NCBI RefSeq assembly: GCF_014643695.1
Contig: NZ_BMJY01000003.1
Coordinates: forward strand, 296,132 to 360,131
Direction of reading: 5' to 3'
DNA: 64,000 bases
Source of the DNA: Microbacterium album
GTDB taxonomy: Bacteria; Actinomycetota; Actinomycetes; Actinomycetales; Microbacteriaceae
Shown: piece by piece, positions 45,355 to 54,063 of the stretch
How positions within the stretch are numbered: the first letter of the stretch is position 1
Layout: every line of letters begins with the position of its first letter
The notes under the pieces: model-generated
What the model saw: the letters and a program-made list of their open reading frames with translations, nothing else
What the model was told of the DNA's origin: nothing
Databases searched by the model: none
Program-made: the position numbers and the translations under genes

Positions 45355-46746
45355 TCACTCCGCGCGATCGGGCTGTGCGAGCACGCGGGTGAGCACGGGA
45401 CGCGTGGCCCGCAGCGCGAGCCACACCAGGCCGACCCCACCGAGGAGGCAGAGGGCGATGACGAGCACCGAGACCGGCGCCATGATCAGTGCGATGCCCA
45501 CGAGGGGGAAGACCAGGACGCCCGCCGTGAGCGCCGATACGACCACGGTGAACAGCAGGGGCGTCATCGTGGCCCGGGTGCGCGCGGCCTCCATCGCCTC
45601 CCGCGGCATCCCGATCCGGTCGAGGCCGACGTACAGCGCACGCCGGTCGAGGATCGACGCGGCCTGGTTCACTCCGACCGAGCACGCGACCATGACGAAC
45701 GACACCAGCAGCGTGAGCAGGATGCCGGTGCGGATGTCGGCCATCATGATGGCCGTCGCGGGATCGGCTTCCCCCGCCGCGAGGGCCATCCCCGTGCCCC
45801 CGACGACGGCGACGAAGCTGGTCATCGCGACGCCGCCGACCTGACGCCACGCGGCCTTGGGAGACTCCAGCACCGTACGGGCAGCGACCAGGCGCGGCGC
45901 GGTGCGCGCGCGCTTGGCCTGAGCGCGCGCGAAGGCGCCGATGAGCCACGGCCCCACCAGGTTCAGCACGGCGATCCCCGCCGCGAACGTTCCGACGATC
46001 ACCGCGACGACGATCGCCAGGCCGGGGAGCGCGTTGAGCAGGTTCAGCGCCAGGAAGCCTGCACCGATGGCGGCGACGGCGATCACGGGCCGCAGCCAGT
46101 GCAGGCGCGGGGCGGTCTGGCGCGTCCGCACGCCCAGCGGCGACACGACGACCTGACGCAGCCCGACGGCGGCGCTGAGGGCGGCGACGAGCGCGATCCC
46201 GGCGATCGTTCCGCCGACCGCGGGAAGCCCGACCCAGAGGGCAGTCGCCCCGATCGGCGATCCGGCGAACGGAACGAGGCCGACGACCGGCATCAGCAGC
46301 GCGTAGAGCGCTGCGCCGCTGATCGCGCCGACCACGGCGACCGCTGTCGACTCGAGCACCGTCATGCCCGCCACGGTCGACGGGGTGGCGCCGAGCAGGC
46401 GCAGGGTCGACAGCCGGTCGTCCCGGCGGCGCGCGGACAGGCGCGCGGCCGCCCCGCCGAGCGAGATGAGCGGGACGGCCAGGATCGCGAGGGCGAGGAG
46501 GCTGAGCGACTGGTACAGTCCCGTGAACCCCTGCGCGTCCGGCTCCCAGCTCCAGAACATCAGCACGCCGCCCAGCACCGTCAGCAGCAGCGCGGTCGTC
46601 ACGGCGAATGCGAGTGCCGGGAGTATCAGCGGCGCGGTCGTCTGTGCGCCGGGCCGGGCGAGCATCCAGGTCAGCCGTGCGACGGGCGCGCGGCCCGAGG
46701 CCGCCGGCAGCGCAGGCGGCGGTGCGATCCGCGCGGCGGCGGTCAT
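45355..46746 (-). CDS. FtsX-like ABC transporter permease
   Basis: This 463-residue membrane protein has about ten hydrophobic segments in two FtsX-like halves, with SARRRDDRLSTLRLLGATPSTV (coupling-loop region) in the first half and ILDRRALYVGLDRIGMPREAM in the second. It is of the BceB/MacB-related permease type often used for peptide-antibiotic or lipid handling. The ATG overlaps the upstream ATPase gene stop as ATGA, so the two proteins form one transporter. Substrate unknown; no two-component system is adjacent. Confidence 0.92.
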   Translation of the reverse strand: MTAAARIAPPPALPAASGRAPVARLTWMLARPGAQTTAPLILPALAFAVTTALLLTVLGGVLMFWSWEPDAQGFTGLYQSLSLLALAILAVPLISLGGAAARLSARRRDDRLSTLRLLGATPSTVAGMTVLESTAVAVVGAISGAALYALLMPVVGLVPFAGSPIGATALWVGLPAVGGTIAGIALVAALSAAVGLRQVVVSPLGVRTRQTAPRLHWLRPVIAVAAIGAGFLALNLLNALPGLAIVVAVIVGTFAAGIAVLNLVGPWLIGAFARAQAKRARTAPRLVAARTVLESPKAAWRQVGGVAMTSFVAVVGGTGMALAAGEADPATAIMMADIRTGILLTLLVSFVMVACSVGVNQAASILDRRALYVGLDRIGMPREAMEAARTRATMTPLLFTVVVSALTAGVLVFPLVGIALIMAPVSVLVIALCLLGGVGLVWLALRATRPVLTRVLAQPDRAE

Positions 46747-47477
46747 CGCGCCTCCCCCGCGACCGCCGCTGCGGTCGGCACGTGCGAGGCCGGCACGATG
46801 CGTCCGTCGCTCATCCGGATCGTGCGGGTGCAGCGCGCCGCGACCTGCGGGTCATGCGTGACGACGACCAGCGCGTGCCCCTGACTCAGCGTCGAATCGA
46901 GCAGCGCGTGCATGACCTCGTCCGACGTGGTGGAGTCGAGCGCGCCGGTGGGCTCGTCGGCGAAGACCAGTCGCGCGCCCGTGACCTGGGCGCGGGCGAT
47001 CGCGACGCGCTGCGCCTGACCGCCGGAGAGCTGTCCGATGCGGCGCCCCTCCATCCCCGCGAGTCCGAGCGCGGCAAGCCAGCGCGCGGCATGGGCTTCG
47101 GCGGCGTCACGCGCGTGCCCGGTCAGCAGCAACGGCAGGGCCACGTTCTCGACGGCGGTGAGCTCGGGGACGAGCAGTCCCTGCTGGAACACGAAGCCCA
47201 GTTCCTCGCGCCGCAGACGCGAGCGCTCCCGCTCGCCGAGCCCGTCGACGCGCACGAGCCCGGACCGTGTCCGGAGCGACACGGTGCCCTGGTCGGGCGC
47301 GAGGATGCCGGCGAGCACGTGCAGCAGCGTCGTCTTGCCCGATCCCGAGGCGCCCATGATGGCGACCGCCTCACCCGGATGCACCGCCAGGTCGACGCCG
47401 TCGAGCGCCCGCGTCGACCCGTACGACTTCACGAGCGCGGAGGCGGACAGAAGAGGTTCGGATGCGTCTGGAATCAT
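46743..47477 (-). CDS. ABC transporter ATP-binding protein
   Basis: This 244-residue ATPase is the partner of the following permease. It has Walker A IMGASGSGKTTLLHVL near residue 40, the FVFQQGLLVPEL Q-loop, signature LSGGQAQRVAIARAQ, Walker B LVFADEPTGALD and VVTHDPQVA, the MacB/LolD type. ATG 47475-47477 gives the family N-terminus; longer in-frame readings run into pepN antisense frames and are rejected. It lies 56 nt after pepN on the same strand. Confidence 0.94.
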   Translation of the reverse strand: MIPDASEPLLSASALVKSYGSTRALDGVDLAVHPGEAVAIMGASGSGKTTLLHVLAGILAPDQGTVSLRTRSGLVRVDGLGERERSRLRREELGFVFQQGLLVPELTAVENVALPLLLTGHARDAAEAHAARWLAALGLAGMEGRRIGQLSGGQAQRVAIARAQVTGARLVFADEPTGALDSTTSDEVMHALLDSTLSQGHALVVVTHDPQVAARCTRTIRMSDGRIVPASHVPTAAAVAGEAR

Positions 47478-47533
47478 GCATCCAGCCTTCTCCTCCTGCC
47501 CTCGGCGCACATCCTCCCGTGCGCCGAGACGAG

Positions 47534-50053
47534 TCATCCTCCGGATGTAGATCGCCGCGAGTCCTGCGCCGCGCGCACGCGCAGGTCGCGGGCGAGGTGG
47601 TCGCGCTGCTCGATGACGAGGCGGCGCAGGGCGGCCGGGGCGTCGTCGTTCGCCTCCAGCCACGCGTCGACGGGATCGAGCGAGTCGGAGGCGGGGAACA
47701 GCCCGGTCACCAGCCGGCGCGCGATCTCGATGCTGCGCTCGGACCAGGCCGCGCGGATGCGCGCGAAGTACTCGGCATCGAACGGCGCGACGAGGTCGCG
47801 GCGGGCACCCGCGCGGAAGCCGGCGATCGTGGCGTCGAGGTGGTCGTTGGTGAGCGAGTGGTCGTTCCAGGCCGCGTCCCACGCCGCCGCCCGCACGGAC
47901 GGATCGGGGCGTGCGGCGCGCACCCGGATCCACGCGGTCCGCCCCGTCGCCGTGTCGTCGCGCCGCAGCTCGGCGTCGGCGTCCGCCTCGCCGGCGTGCC
48001 CCGTCGCGGAGAGCGCGGCGAGCCACGCCCAGCGCAGGTCGGGGTCGAGCGGTAGCCCGTGCGGGACGGGCGCGGTGCCCTCCAGGATCACCCGGAGCTC
48101 GCTCGCCCGCGCATCGTCGACGGACGCGGCTGCGGCGAGCGCGCGTGCCCACTGCAGCTGAGCCCCGCTGCCCGGCTCGGCGGCGTGCAGTTCGTCCCAC
48201 ACGGTCTGCAGCCAGGTGCGGCGCTCGCCGTCGCGGGCATCCCGGGCCACGTAGTGCTCGATCGCGAACGCCGCGTTCGCGATCACCCCCGCGAGCAGGC
48301 CGACGTGGCGCTCGACCCCGGTGTGGCGCCGGGCGATGGCGAGGTATCGACGCGCCGGCAGCTCGCCGTCGCGCGTGGCGTTCCACAGCGCCGACCACAC
48401 CAGCCCGCGTGCGAGCGGGTCGGCCAGCCCCGAGAGCGCGGTCTCCACGGCGTCCAGCGAGCGGGCGTCGAGCCGGGCCTTGGCGTACGTCAGGTCGAGG
48501 TCGTTGATCAGCACGAGGTCGGCGTCCGGCAGCTCCAGCGAGGTCCGCTCGTCCCTGATGTCGGCCTCCAGGAGCGCCGTGCGCTCGAGGCGATCCCCGG
48601 CGAGCGCGTAGCAGCCGATCGCCAGGCGGTGCGGCCTCGGATCCGTCTGCGCGAGCACCGTGCCCGCGTCGCTCCGTTCGATCCACAGGGTCGACATCCC
48701 GGAGGTCTCGAGCCACGCGCGGGACCAGGCGCGCAGATCGCGGCCGGACGTGGCCTCGAGCGCCCCGAGCAGATCGTCGAGCGTCGTGTTGCCGTAGGCA
48801 TGGTCCGCGAAGTAGCGCCGGGCGCCCTCGAAGAACGCCTCCTGCCCCACGTACGCGACGAGCTGCTTGAGCACCGACGCGCCCTTGGCGTACGTGATGC
48901 CGTCGAAGTTGAGCTTGGCGGCCTCCAGGTCCGGGATGTCCGCGACGATCGGATGCGTCGTCGGCAGCTGGTCCTGCTGGTAGGCCCAGGCCTTGCGCCG
49001 AGCCGCGAACGAGACCCACGCATCCGCGAACCGCGTGGCCGCGGCGGACGCGTGCGCGCCCATGTAGTCGGCGAACGACTCCTTCAGCCACAGGTCGTCC
49101 CACCACCGCATCGTGACGAGATCGCCGAACCACATGTGGGCCATCTCGTGCAGGATCGTGTTCGCGCGCGCCTCGCGCTGCGCCTCCGTCGCGGCCCCGC
49201 GAAAGACGTACGCCTCGGTGAACGTCACCAGGCCCGGGTTCTCCATCGCGCCGAGGTTGTACTCGGGCACGAACACCTGGTCGTAGGTGGACCACGGGTA
49301 CGGGAACGCGAACGCGTCGTGGAAGAAGTCGAGCCCCTGCCGCGTGATCTCGAGGATCTCGTCGGCGTCGAAGTGCGACGCGAGCGACGCGCGGCAGTAC
49401 GCGCCGAGCGGCACCGTCAGCCCGTCGCGCGCCCAGGTGCCCGCGACGCGGTGGTACGGCCCCGCTGCCACGGCCGTGATGTAGCTCGACAGCGGCAGCG
49501 TGGCGGCGAACTCGATCCGCCGCGCCTTCCCGTTCGCCTCGCGACGCACGGCGGCCTGGTTCGAGAGCACGTGCCATCCGGCCGGCGCGTGCACGACGAA
49601 CGTGTAGCGGGCCTTCATGTCGGGCTGCTCGAAGCACGCCATGACGCGCCGGGCGTCAGCCGGCTCGTACTGGGTGTACAGGTACGTCTCGCCGTCCACC
49701 GGATCGCGGAACCGGTGCAGCCCCTCGCCCGACCGGCTGTACGCGCCCACGGCCTCGACGACGACCTCGTTGCGCGCCTCGAGCCCCGCGACCTCGATGC
49801 GCGCGCCGTCCCAGCGCACCGGGCTGTCCACGCCGTTCACCCGCAGGCTCCGCACCTCCTCGCCGATGAAGTCGATCCACGTCTGTGGCGTGGTGGCGTC
49901 GAACGCGAGCGTCGTGGTGGTCGCGAAACCGGTGCGCGAGGGGTCGGGAGCGCCGGTCAGGTCCAGCTCGACACGGACGTCGCGGAGCGTGACGGCGGCC
50001 GAGCGCGCGGCGGTCTCCTCCCGGCTGAGGTTGGCGGTGCTGGCGGAACGCAT
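47534..50053 (-). CDS. pepN: Aminopeptidase N (M1 family)
   Basis: This 839-residue cytoplasmic zinc aminopeptidase trims N-terminal residues from peptides. It has the exopeptidase motif YNLGAMENPGLVTF (GAMEN 268-272), the zinc site HEMAHMWFGD (His302, His306) with the third ligand in WLKESFADYMG, a catalytic Tyr region further on, and the ERAP1-like C-terminal domain. Length fits the actinobacterial PepN type (about 850). ATG 50051-50053 is preferred; an ATG 33 codons upstream is possible but less like the family. Confidence 0.96.
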   Translation of the reverse strand: MRSASTANLSREETAARSAAVTLRDVRVELDLTGAPDPSRTGFATTTTLAFDATTPQTWIDFIGEEVRSLRVNGVDSPVRWDGARIEVAGLEARNEVVVEAVGAYSRSGEGLHRFRDPVDGETYLYTQYEPADARRVMACFEQPDMKARYTFVVHAPAGWHVLSNQAAVRREANGKARRIEFAATLPLSSYITAVAAGPYHRVAGTWARDGLTVPLGAYCRASLASHFDADEILEITRQGLDFFHDAFAFPYPWSTYDQVFVPEYNLGAMENPGLVTFTEAYVFRGAATEAQREARANTILHEMAHMWFGDLVTMRWWDDLWLKESFADYMGAHASAAATRFADAWVSFAARRKAWAYQQDQLPTTHPIVADIPDLEAAKLNFDGITYAKGASVLKQLVAYVGQEAFFEGARRYFADHAYGNTTLDDLLGALEATSGRDLRAWSRAWLETSGMSTLWIERSDAGTVLAQTDPRPHRLAIGCYALAGDRLERTALLEADIRDERTSLELPDADLVLINDLDLTYAKARLDARSLDAVETALSGLADPLARGLVWSALWNATRDGELPARRYLAIARRHTGVERHVGLLAGVIANAAFAIEHYVARDARDGERRTWLQTVWDELHAAEPGSGAQLQWARALAAAASVDDARASELRVILEGTAPVPHGLPLDPDLRWAWLAALSATGHAGEADADAELRRDDTATGRTAWIRVRAARPDPSVRAAAWDAAWNDHSLTNDHLDATIAGFRAGARRDLVAPFDAEYFARIRAAWSERSIEIARRLVTGLFPASDSLDPVDAWLEANDDAPAALRRLVIEQRDHLARDLRVRAAQDSRRSTSGG

Positions 50054-50215
50054 CGTCCCATCGTTCCACGCCCCTGTTCCCGCGGGTGCCGGTGGGATGC
50101 CGGTGGCCGCGCGCGGTCCGACCGGGATACCCACCCGCCCCGTCATCGTCAACCCTGTTCGGACCGCGCGGATCCCCGCCTAGCGTCGGAGGACCGGACC
50201 CGAAGGGAGAAGGAC

Positions 50216-50476
50216 ATGAGCGACAGCCAGCGAGGCAATGCCACACACGGCCCTCGGATGGACGAACAGCTCGAGCAGGAGACGCGGGGCATGGTGCAGG
50301 GCCACGGCGCTCCGCACGCGGAGCCCTTCCGCGAGGCGGAGCCTCTGCCCGACGACACCGATGCCCCCGACGTGGAGCGGGCGTTCCGGCACGACGTGCC
50401 CGCCGGCTCCGAGACACTCGAGGACTCACAGCCCCCGCGCGGGGACGACGTGAAGGGAGACGACGCGGATGGCTGA
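50216..50476 (+). CDS. Small acidic hypothetical protein
   Basis: This 86-residue, very hydrophilic protein (starts MSDSQRGNATHGPRMDEQLE) is rich in Asp, Glu, Pro and Gly, with no membrane or known domain; it is likely disordered. The ATG has GAAGGGAGAAGG upstream. It overlaps the next gene by 8 nt, so it is translated with the Rv2629-like protein and may act with it. I do not recognise the family. Confidence 0.8.
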   Translation: MSDSQRGNATHGPRMDEQLEQETRGMVQGHGAPHAEPFREAEPLPDDTDAPDVERAFRHDVPAGSETLEDSQPPRGDDVKGDDADG

Positions 50477-51593
50477 CGGCGACCTGTCGACCCTGCTCGC
50501 CCAGCCCGGCCCGTGGACGTCCGTGTACACGGACGGGCGCGGTGGACGGCCCCAATCGGAGGAGGACGCCCTGCGGCGGTCGGTGCTCGATCGGCTGCAC
50601 GCCGCCGGGGCTCCGGAAGCGGATGTCCGGGCCGTCGCGGACGCGCTCGAGGAGGGGCAGCGTCTGCCGAGCCCGTCCCTCCGGTGCCTCCTCGTCCGGG
50701 ACGGTCGGGTGGTCCTGGACGAGCCGTTCACCGGCAGGCGCCTCGGGCCCGAGGTCGTCGATCACGGCGCCGTGCCGCGAATCCTCCCCGTCCTGCGCCA
50801 TCGTGCTGCGGCGATCCCCTACCTCGTCGTAGAGACGGGGCGGGAAGGAGCGCTGCTGCGCCTGCAGACCGCCCATCGGGCGGGCGCCACGCACGCTGAG
50901 GAGGTCGAGGGCCGTACCGACAGCCTCAACAAGGTGCAGGCGGGCGGCTGGTCGCACCGCCGTTACCAGGCCCACTCCGAGGACATCTGGGAGCAGAACC
51001 AGTCGGAGGTGGCCGAGGCGGTCGACCGGATCGTGCGGGAGCAGCATCCTCGCTTCGTCGTGCTCGCCGGCGACGTGCGGGCGCGCCAGCTGCTGCACGA
51101 GCGGATCGCGCCCGCCGGCCGGGACCTCGTCGTGGAGGTCGAGTCGCACACCAAGGCGGAGGGGTCGGACGACACCGCCCTGCACGAGGCGATCGCCGCC
51201 GCGGTGGACGCCCGCCTGGAGGCAGAGCTCTCCGACATCCGCGACCGCGCGGCCGCCAATGAGGGGGCGGCGGGTGCGTACGGCATGACCCCCGTGCTCG
51301 AGGCGCTGCAGCAGGCGCGCGTGGACACGCTGCTGCTCGATGAGCGGCTGCTGTCGGCGGACGAGACGCTCGAGGCCCTCGACGCGCCGCCGTGGGCGGG
51401 CACGGGCGACGGCGACGCGCTCGGCGCGACGCCGCTCGGCCGGGTGCCGGTCGCCGAGGCGCTCGCGCGCGCCGCCGTGCTGAGCGGCGCGCGCGTGCTG
51501 GTGCTGGACGAGGTGCTCGCCGACGACGAGGCGCGCCCGGCCGGGCCCGCCGCCGCGCCGGTGGCCCTGCTGCGCTGGGCCGACGAGCGGTGA
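50469..51593 (+). CDS. Rv2629-like protein (eRF1/Vms1-type fold)
   Basis: This 374-residue protein resembles mycobacterial Rv2629 and the bacterial eRF1-like (baeRF) group: N-terminal DLSTLLAQPGPWTSVYTD, a central ARLQTAH-type segment, GWSHRRYQAHSEDIWEQN near residue 160 (basic loop), and a C-terminal half with FVVLAGDVRARQLLHERI and VLEALQQARVDTLLLDE. The group is related to Vms1/ANKZF1, which releases peptides from tRNA on stalled ribosomes; an equivalent role here is inference. GTGA overlap couples it to a DUF72 gene. Confidence 0.82.
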   Translation: MADGDLSTLLAQPGPWTSVYTDGRGGRPQSEEDALRRSVLDRLHAAGAPEADVRAVADALEEGQRLPSPSLRCLLVRDGRVVLDEPFTGRRLGPEVVDHGAVPRILPVLRHRAAAIPYLVVETGREGALLRLQTAHRAGATHAEEVEGRTDSLNKVQAGGWSHRRYQAHSEDIWEQNQSEVAEAVDRIVREQHPRFVVLAGDVRARQLLHERIAPAGRDLVVEVESHTKAEGSDDTALHEAIAAAVDARLEAELSDIRDRAAANEGAAGAYGMTPVLEALQQARVDTLLLDERLLSADETLEALDAPPWAGTGDGDALGATPLGRVPVAEALARAAVLSGARVLVLDEVLADDEARPAGPAAAPVALLRWADER

Positions 51594-52471
51594 CCTCGGC
51601 CGGAGACGCCGGCGCGCGCCCGGGACGCGTGCGCGTCGGCGTCTCCGGCTGGCGCTATGCCGGCTGGCGCGGGGACTTCTATCCCCGCGGCCTCGTTCAA
51701 CGCCGGGAGCTCGAGTACATCGGCGAGCGCATGCCCACCGCGGAGATCAACGGCTCGTTCTACTCGCTGCAGCGTCCCGAAAGCTACGCGCGCTGGCGGG
51801 ACAGCGTGCCCGACGACTTCGTGTTCGCCGTCAAGGGCCCGCGGTACATCACCCACATGCTGCGCCTGCGGAACGCGGCCACCGCGCTCGCCAACTTCTT
51901 CGCCTCGGGGCCACTGGCCCTCGGCCCGAAGCTCGGGCCCGTCCTGTGGCAGCTGCCCGAGAGACACCGCTTCGACGCGGACGAGCTCGACGCGTTCCTG
52001 AACGCACTGCCTCGCTCGACGACCGCCGCCGCGGACCAGGCGCGTCACCACGACGCGCGCATGGACGGCCGCTCGTGGCTCGAGGTGGACGAGGACCGGC
52101 CCCTGCGCCACGCGATCGAGCCCCGCTCGGAGACCTTCCGCGATCCCGCGCTCGGCCCGCTGCTGCGCAGACACGCGGTCGCCCTCACCGTGGCCGACAC
52201 GGCATCCCGCTGGCCGCGCTTCGAGGCGACCGGATCCGATTTCGTCTACGTGCGCCTGCACGGCGCGCAGGAGCTGTACGCGAGCGGGTACACCGCGGAG
52301 GAACTGGACGAATGGGCCGCCCGGGCGCGTGCCTGGGCGGAGGGCACCGGCTCCGCGGACGGCAGGCCGCGAGACGTCTACGTGTATTTCGACAACGACG
52401 CGCGCGGCCACGCCCCGCACGACGCCGTGGCCCTGATCTCGCGGCTGTCGGACGTCCCGGCTCCCCGCTGA
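51590..52471 (+). CDS. DUF72 (YecE-like) protein
   Basis: This 293-residue protein has the DUF72 TIM-barrel pattern: VRVGVSGWRYAGWRGDFYPRG, EYIGERMPTAEINGSFYSLQ, YARWRDSVPDDFVFAVKGPR, LGPVLWQLP and a C-terminal DVYVYFDNDARGHAPHDA. Its biochemical role is unknown. GTG 51590 overlaps the upstream stop as GTGA, so it forms a three-gene unit with the small acidic and Rv2629-like proteins. Confidence 0.92.
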   Translation: MTSAGDAGARPGRVRVGVSGWRYAGWRGDFYPRGLVQRRELEYIGERMPTAEINGSFYSLQRPESYARWRDSVPDDFVFAVKGPRYITHMLRLRNAATALANFFASGPLALGPKLGPVLWQLPERHRFDADELDAFLNALPRSTTAAADQARHHDARMDGRSWLEVDEDRPLRHAIEPRSETFRDPALGPLLRRHAVALTVADTASRWPRFEATGSDFVYVRLHGAQELYASGYTAEELDEWAARARAWAEGTGSADGRPRDVYVYFDNDARGHAPHDAVALISRLSDVPAPR

Positions 52472-52493
52472 ACCCTCATCCGACGCGCCGCCT

Positions 52494-52524
52494 CGCCCGC
52501 GTCTCGCCGGAATGCGCGCGGGCG
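52494..52524 (+). terminator. Weak hairpin after the DUF72 gene
   Basis: CGCCCGCG (52494-52501) pairs with CGCGGGCG (52517-52524) across a 15-nt loop, 23 nt after the stop. No U tract follows; a possible terminator only. Confidence 0.35.
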
Positions 52525-52543
52525 GGGCTCGGTTGCACTGCGC

Positions 52544-53668
52544 GTGGAGCAATCAGCGCGTGCCGCGACCGTCGTCGTGATCGGCGCGGGCCAGGCCGGG
52601 CTGTCCGCCGCGTACCACCTGCAGCGCCGCGGGTTCGCGAGCGCAATCGACGGCGGCGCCGCGCCGGACGCGCGGACGTACGTGGTGCTGGATGCGAACC
52701 GCGCGCCGGGCGGCGCGTGGCAGCACCGGTGGGAGTCGCTGCGCATCGCGACCGTGAACGGCATCTTCGGCCTGCCCGGGCTGCCGAGGCCCGACATGGA
52801 TCCGCGCGAGCCCAGTCGCGATGCGGTGCCGCGCTACTTCGCCGAGTTCGAGCGGGTGAACCGGTTCCCGATCCTCCGACCGGTGCGCGTCACGAGCGTC
52901 GACTACGCGGACGACGAGGAGACGGGCGATCTGGTCGTGGACACCGACGACGGCACGTGGCGGACCCGTGCCGTCGTGAACGCGACCGGCACCTGGGACA
53001 ACCCGCTGCTGCCCTCCTTCCCCGGAGCGGACACGTTCCGCGGTCGCCAGCTGCACGCGCGCGACTACGTCGCGCTGGAGGAGTTCGCCGGGCAGCGCGT
53101 CGCGGTGGTGGGCGGCGGCATCTCGGCGGTGCAGCTCCTTGAGGAGATCTCCCGCGTCGCGGACGTCCGCTGGTACACGCGGCGCGAGCCGGTCTTCATC
53201 GAGGGCGAGTTCGAGCCGGAGACCACCGGCCGGGCGACGATTGAGCGGGTCACCGCCGACGTCGAGGCGGGTCGGGCGCCGGGCAGCATCGTCGGCTACA
53301 CGGGGCTCGCGTGGACGTCGTATGCCCGCGCGGCGCGGGACCGCGGGGTGCTCGTGCGCCGCCCGATGTTCATACACATCGAGCCGGACGGCGTCCGCGA
53401 GCCGGATGGGCGCCTCACTCCCCTCGACGCGATCCTCTGGGCCACGGGCTTCCGCGCCGACCTGCGCCACCTCGACCCGCTCTACCTGCGCAACGACGAG
53501 GGCGGCATCGCGATGCGCGGCACGCAGGTGCGCGGCGAGCCGCGCGTACACCTGATCGGCTACGGTCCCTCGCAGTCCACCGTCGGGGCCAATCGCGCCG
53601 GGCGCGAGGCGGTGGCCGCGCTGACCCGCTACCTGGACGATGCCGCCGACGCCGAGGACGCCGCCTGA
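52544..53668 (+). CDS. Flavin-containing monooxygenase-like oxidoreductase
   Basis: This 374-residue FAD/NAD(P) protein has VVVIGAGQAGLSAAYHL (FAD) near residue 10, PGGAWQHRWESLRI, a second dinucleotide motif VAVVGGGISAVQLLEEI near 187, and LDAILWATGFRADL, the late family motif. It resembles CzcO-like flavoproteins and FMO-type enzymes. The substrate is unknown. The start is GTG 52544 (VEQSARAATVVVIG); no strong ribosome site is seen. An isolated gene followed by a tRNA-like sequence on the other strand. Confidence 0.88.
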   Translation: MEQSARAATVVVIGAGQAGLSAAYHLQRRGFASAIDGGAAPDARTYVVLDANRAPGGAWQHRWESLRIATVNGIFGLPGLPRPDMDPREPSRDAVPRYFAEFERVNRFPILRPVRVTSVDYADDEETGDLVVDTDDGTWRTRAVVNATGTWDNPLLPSFPGADTFRGRQLHARDYVALEEFAGQRVAVVGGGISAVQLLEEISRVADVRWYTRREPVFIEGEFEPETTGRATIERVTADVEAGRAPGSIVGYTGLAWTSYARAARDRGVLVRRPMFIHIEPDGVREPDGRLTPLDAILWATGFRADLRHLDPLYLRNDEGGIAMRGTQVRGEPRVHLIGYGPSQSTVGANRAGREAVAALTRYLDDAADAEDAA

Positions 53669-53676
53669 GACGGGAG

Positions 53677-53751
53677 TGGACGCGACGGCGGGAGTCGAAC
53701 CCGCTACGCCTCCGGTATGACCCGGGGCCCGGGACCACCCGGATCGCCGCG
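53677..53751 (-). tRNA. tRNA-like sequence, probably degenerate (CAU loop)
   Basis: On the minus strand the acceptor arms CGCGGCG and CGTCGCG pair over 7 bp (one G-T), the T arm GCGGG-TTCGACT-CCCGC is perfect, and CCA is encoded (53677-53679). The middle is poor: the D arm is CCGG-only with a tiny loop, position 8 is not T, and the anticodon arm around GTCATAC pairs at only three of five positions. T33-CAU-A37 is present. A TAGCGT -10 lies 8 nt upstream (53760-53765). Either a pseudo-tRNA or a tRNA mimic. Confidence 0.4.
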
Positions 53752-53842
53752 ATGTCTCCACGCTAGACGGCCGCCGCGCGCCGCGCACCCGTGTGACCGC
53801 ATATTGCGCGACGGCCGCCTGCGACCGGGCGCGCGCGGGTGA

Positions 53843-53848
53843 TACCGT
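53843..53848 (+). promoter_or_regulatory. -10 element of the ABC-F leader transcript
   Basis: TACCGT fits TANNNT and lies 7 nt before the ATG of the three-codon leader peptide, so that peptide would be translated from a leaderless mRNA. Confidence 0.55.
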
Positions 53849-53855
53849 GAAGCAC

Positions 53856-53867
53856 ATGAGGATCTGA
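53856..53867 (+). CDS. Three-codon leader peptide (M-R-I-stop)
   Basis: ATG AGG ATC TGA encodes M-R-I. Very short leader peptides with Met-Arg and a hydrophobic third residue (for example MRL) are known to arrest ribosomes carrying macrolides and to control resistance genes. It stands about 200 nt before an ABC-F gene, right after a -10 element, and a hairpin (CCGCG/CGCGG, 53868-53885) begins on the next base after its stop. Arrest and drug identity are inference. Confidence 0.55.
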   Translation: MRI

Positions 53868-54063
53868 CCGCGGAACAGCACGCGGCCGCGCTCCGCGCCG
53901 CTCGCGCTCGCGTTCCAGACGCACCGATTCCGGCCCTCCGGCCCCGGTGACCCCGCCGCGCTCGGCGATTCGATCGGATCCCGCCCTCCTCCGACGCTTC
54001 CGCGTCGTCGAGAAGCCGCGTCGCCCCGGGCCCACCGGACCGCACCCATGCGAGAGGTCCCCC
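53868..54063 (+). promoter_or_regulatory. Attenuator-like leader of the ABC-F gene
   Basis: The 196-nt leader has CCGCG-GAACAGCA-CGCGG immediately after the leader-peptide stop, a GGCC/GGCC-rich stem-loop region, and CGACGC (53992-53997) that can pair with either of two GCGTCG copies (54002-54007 or 54018-54023), giving mutually exclusive folds. No second gene fits here. This is consistent with ribosome-mediated attenuation. Confidence 0.5.
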
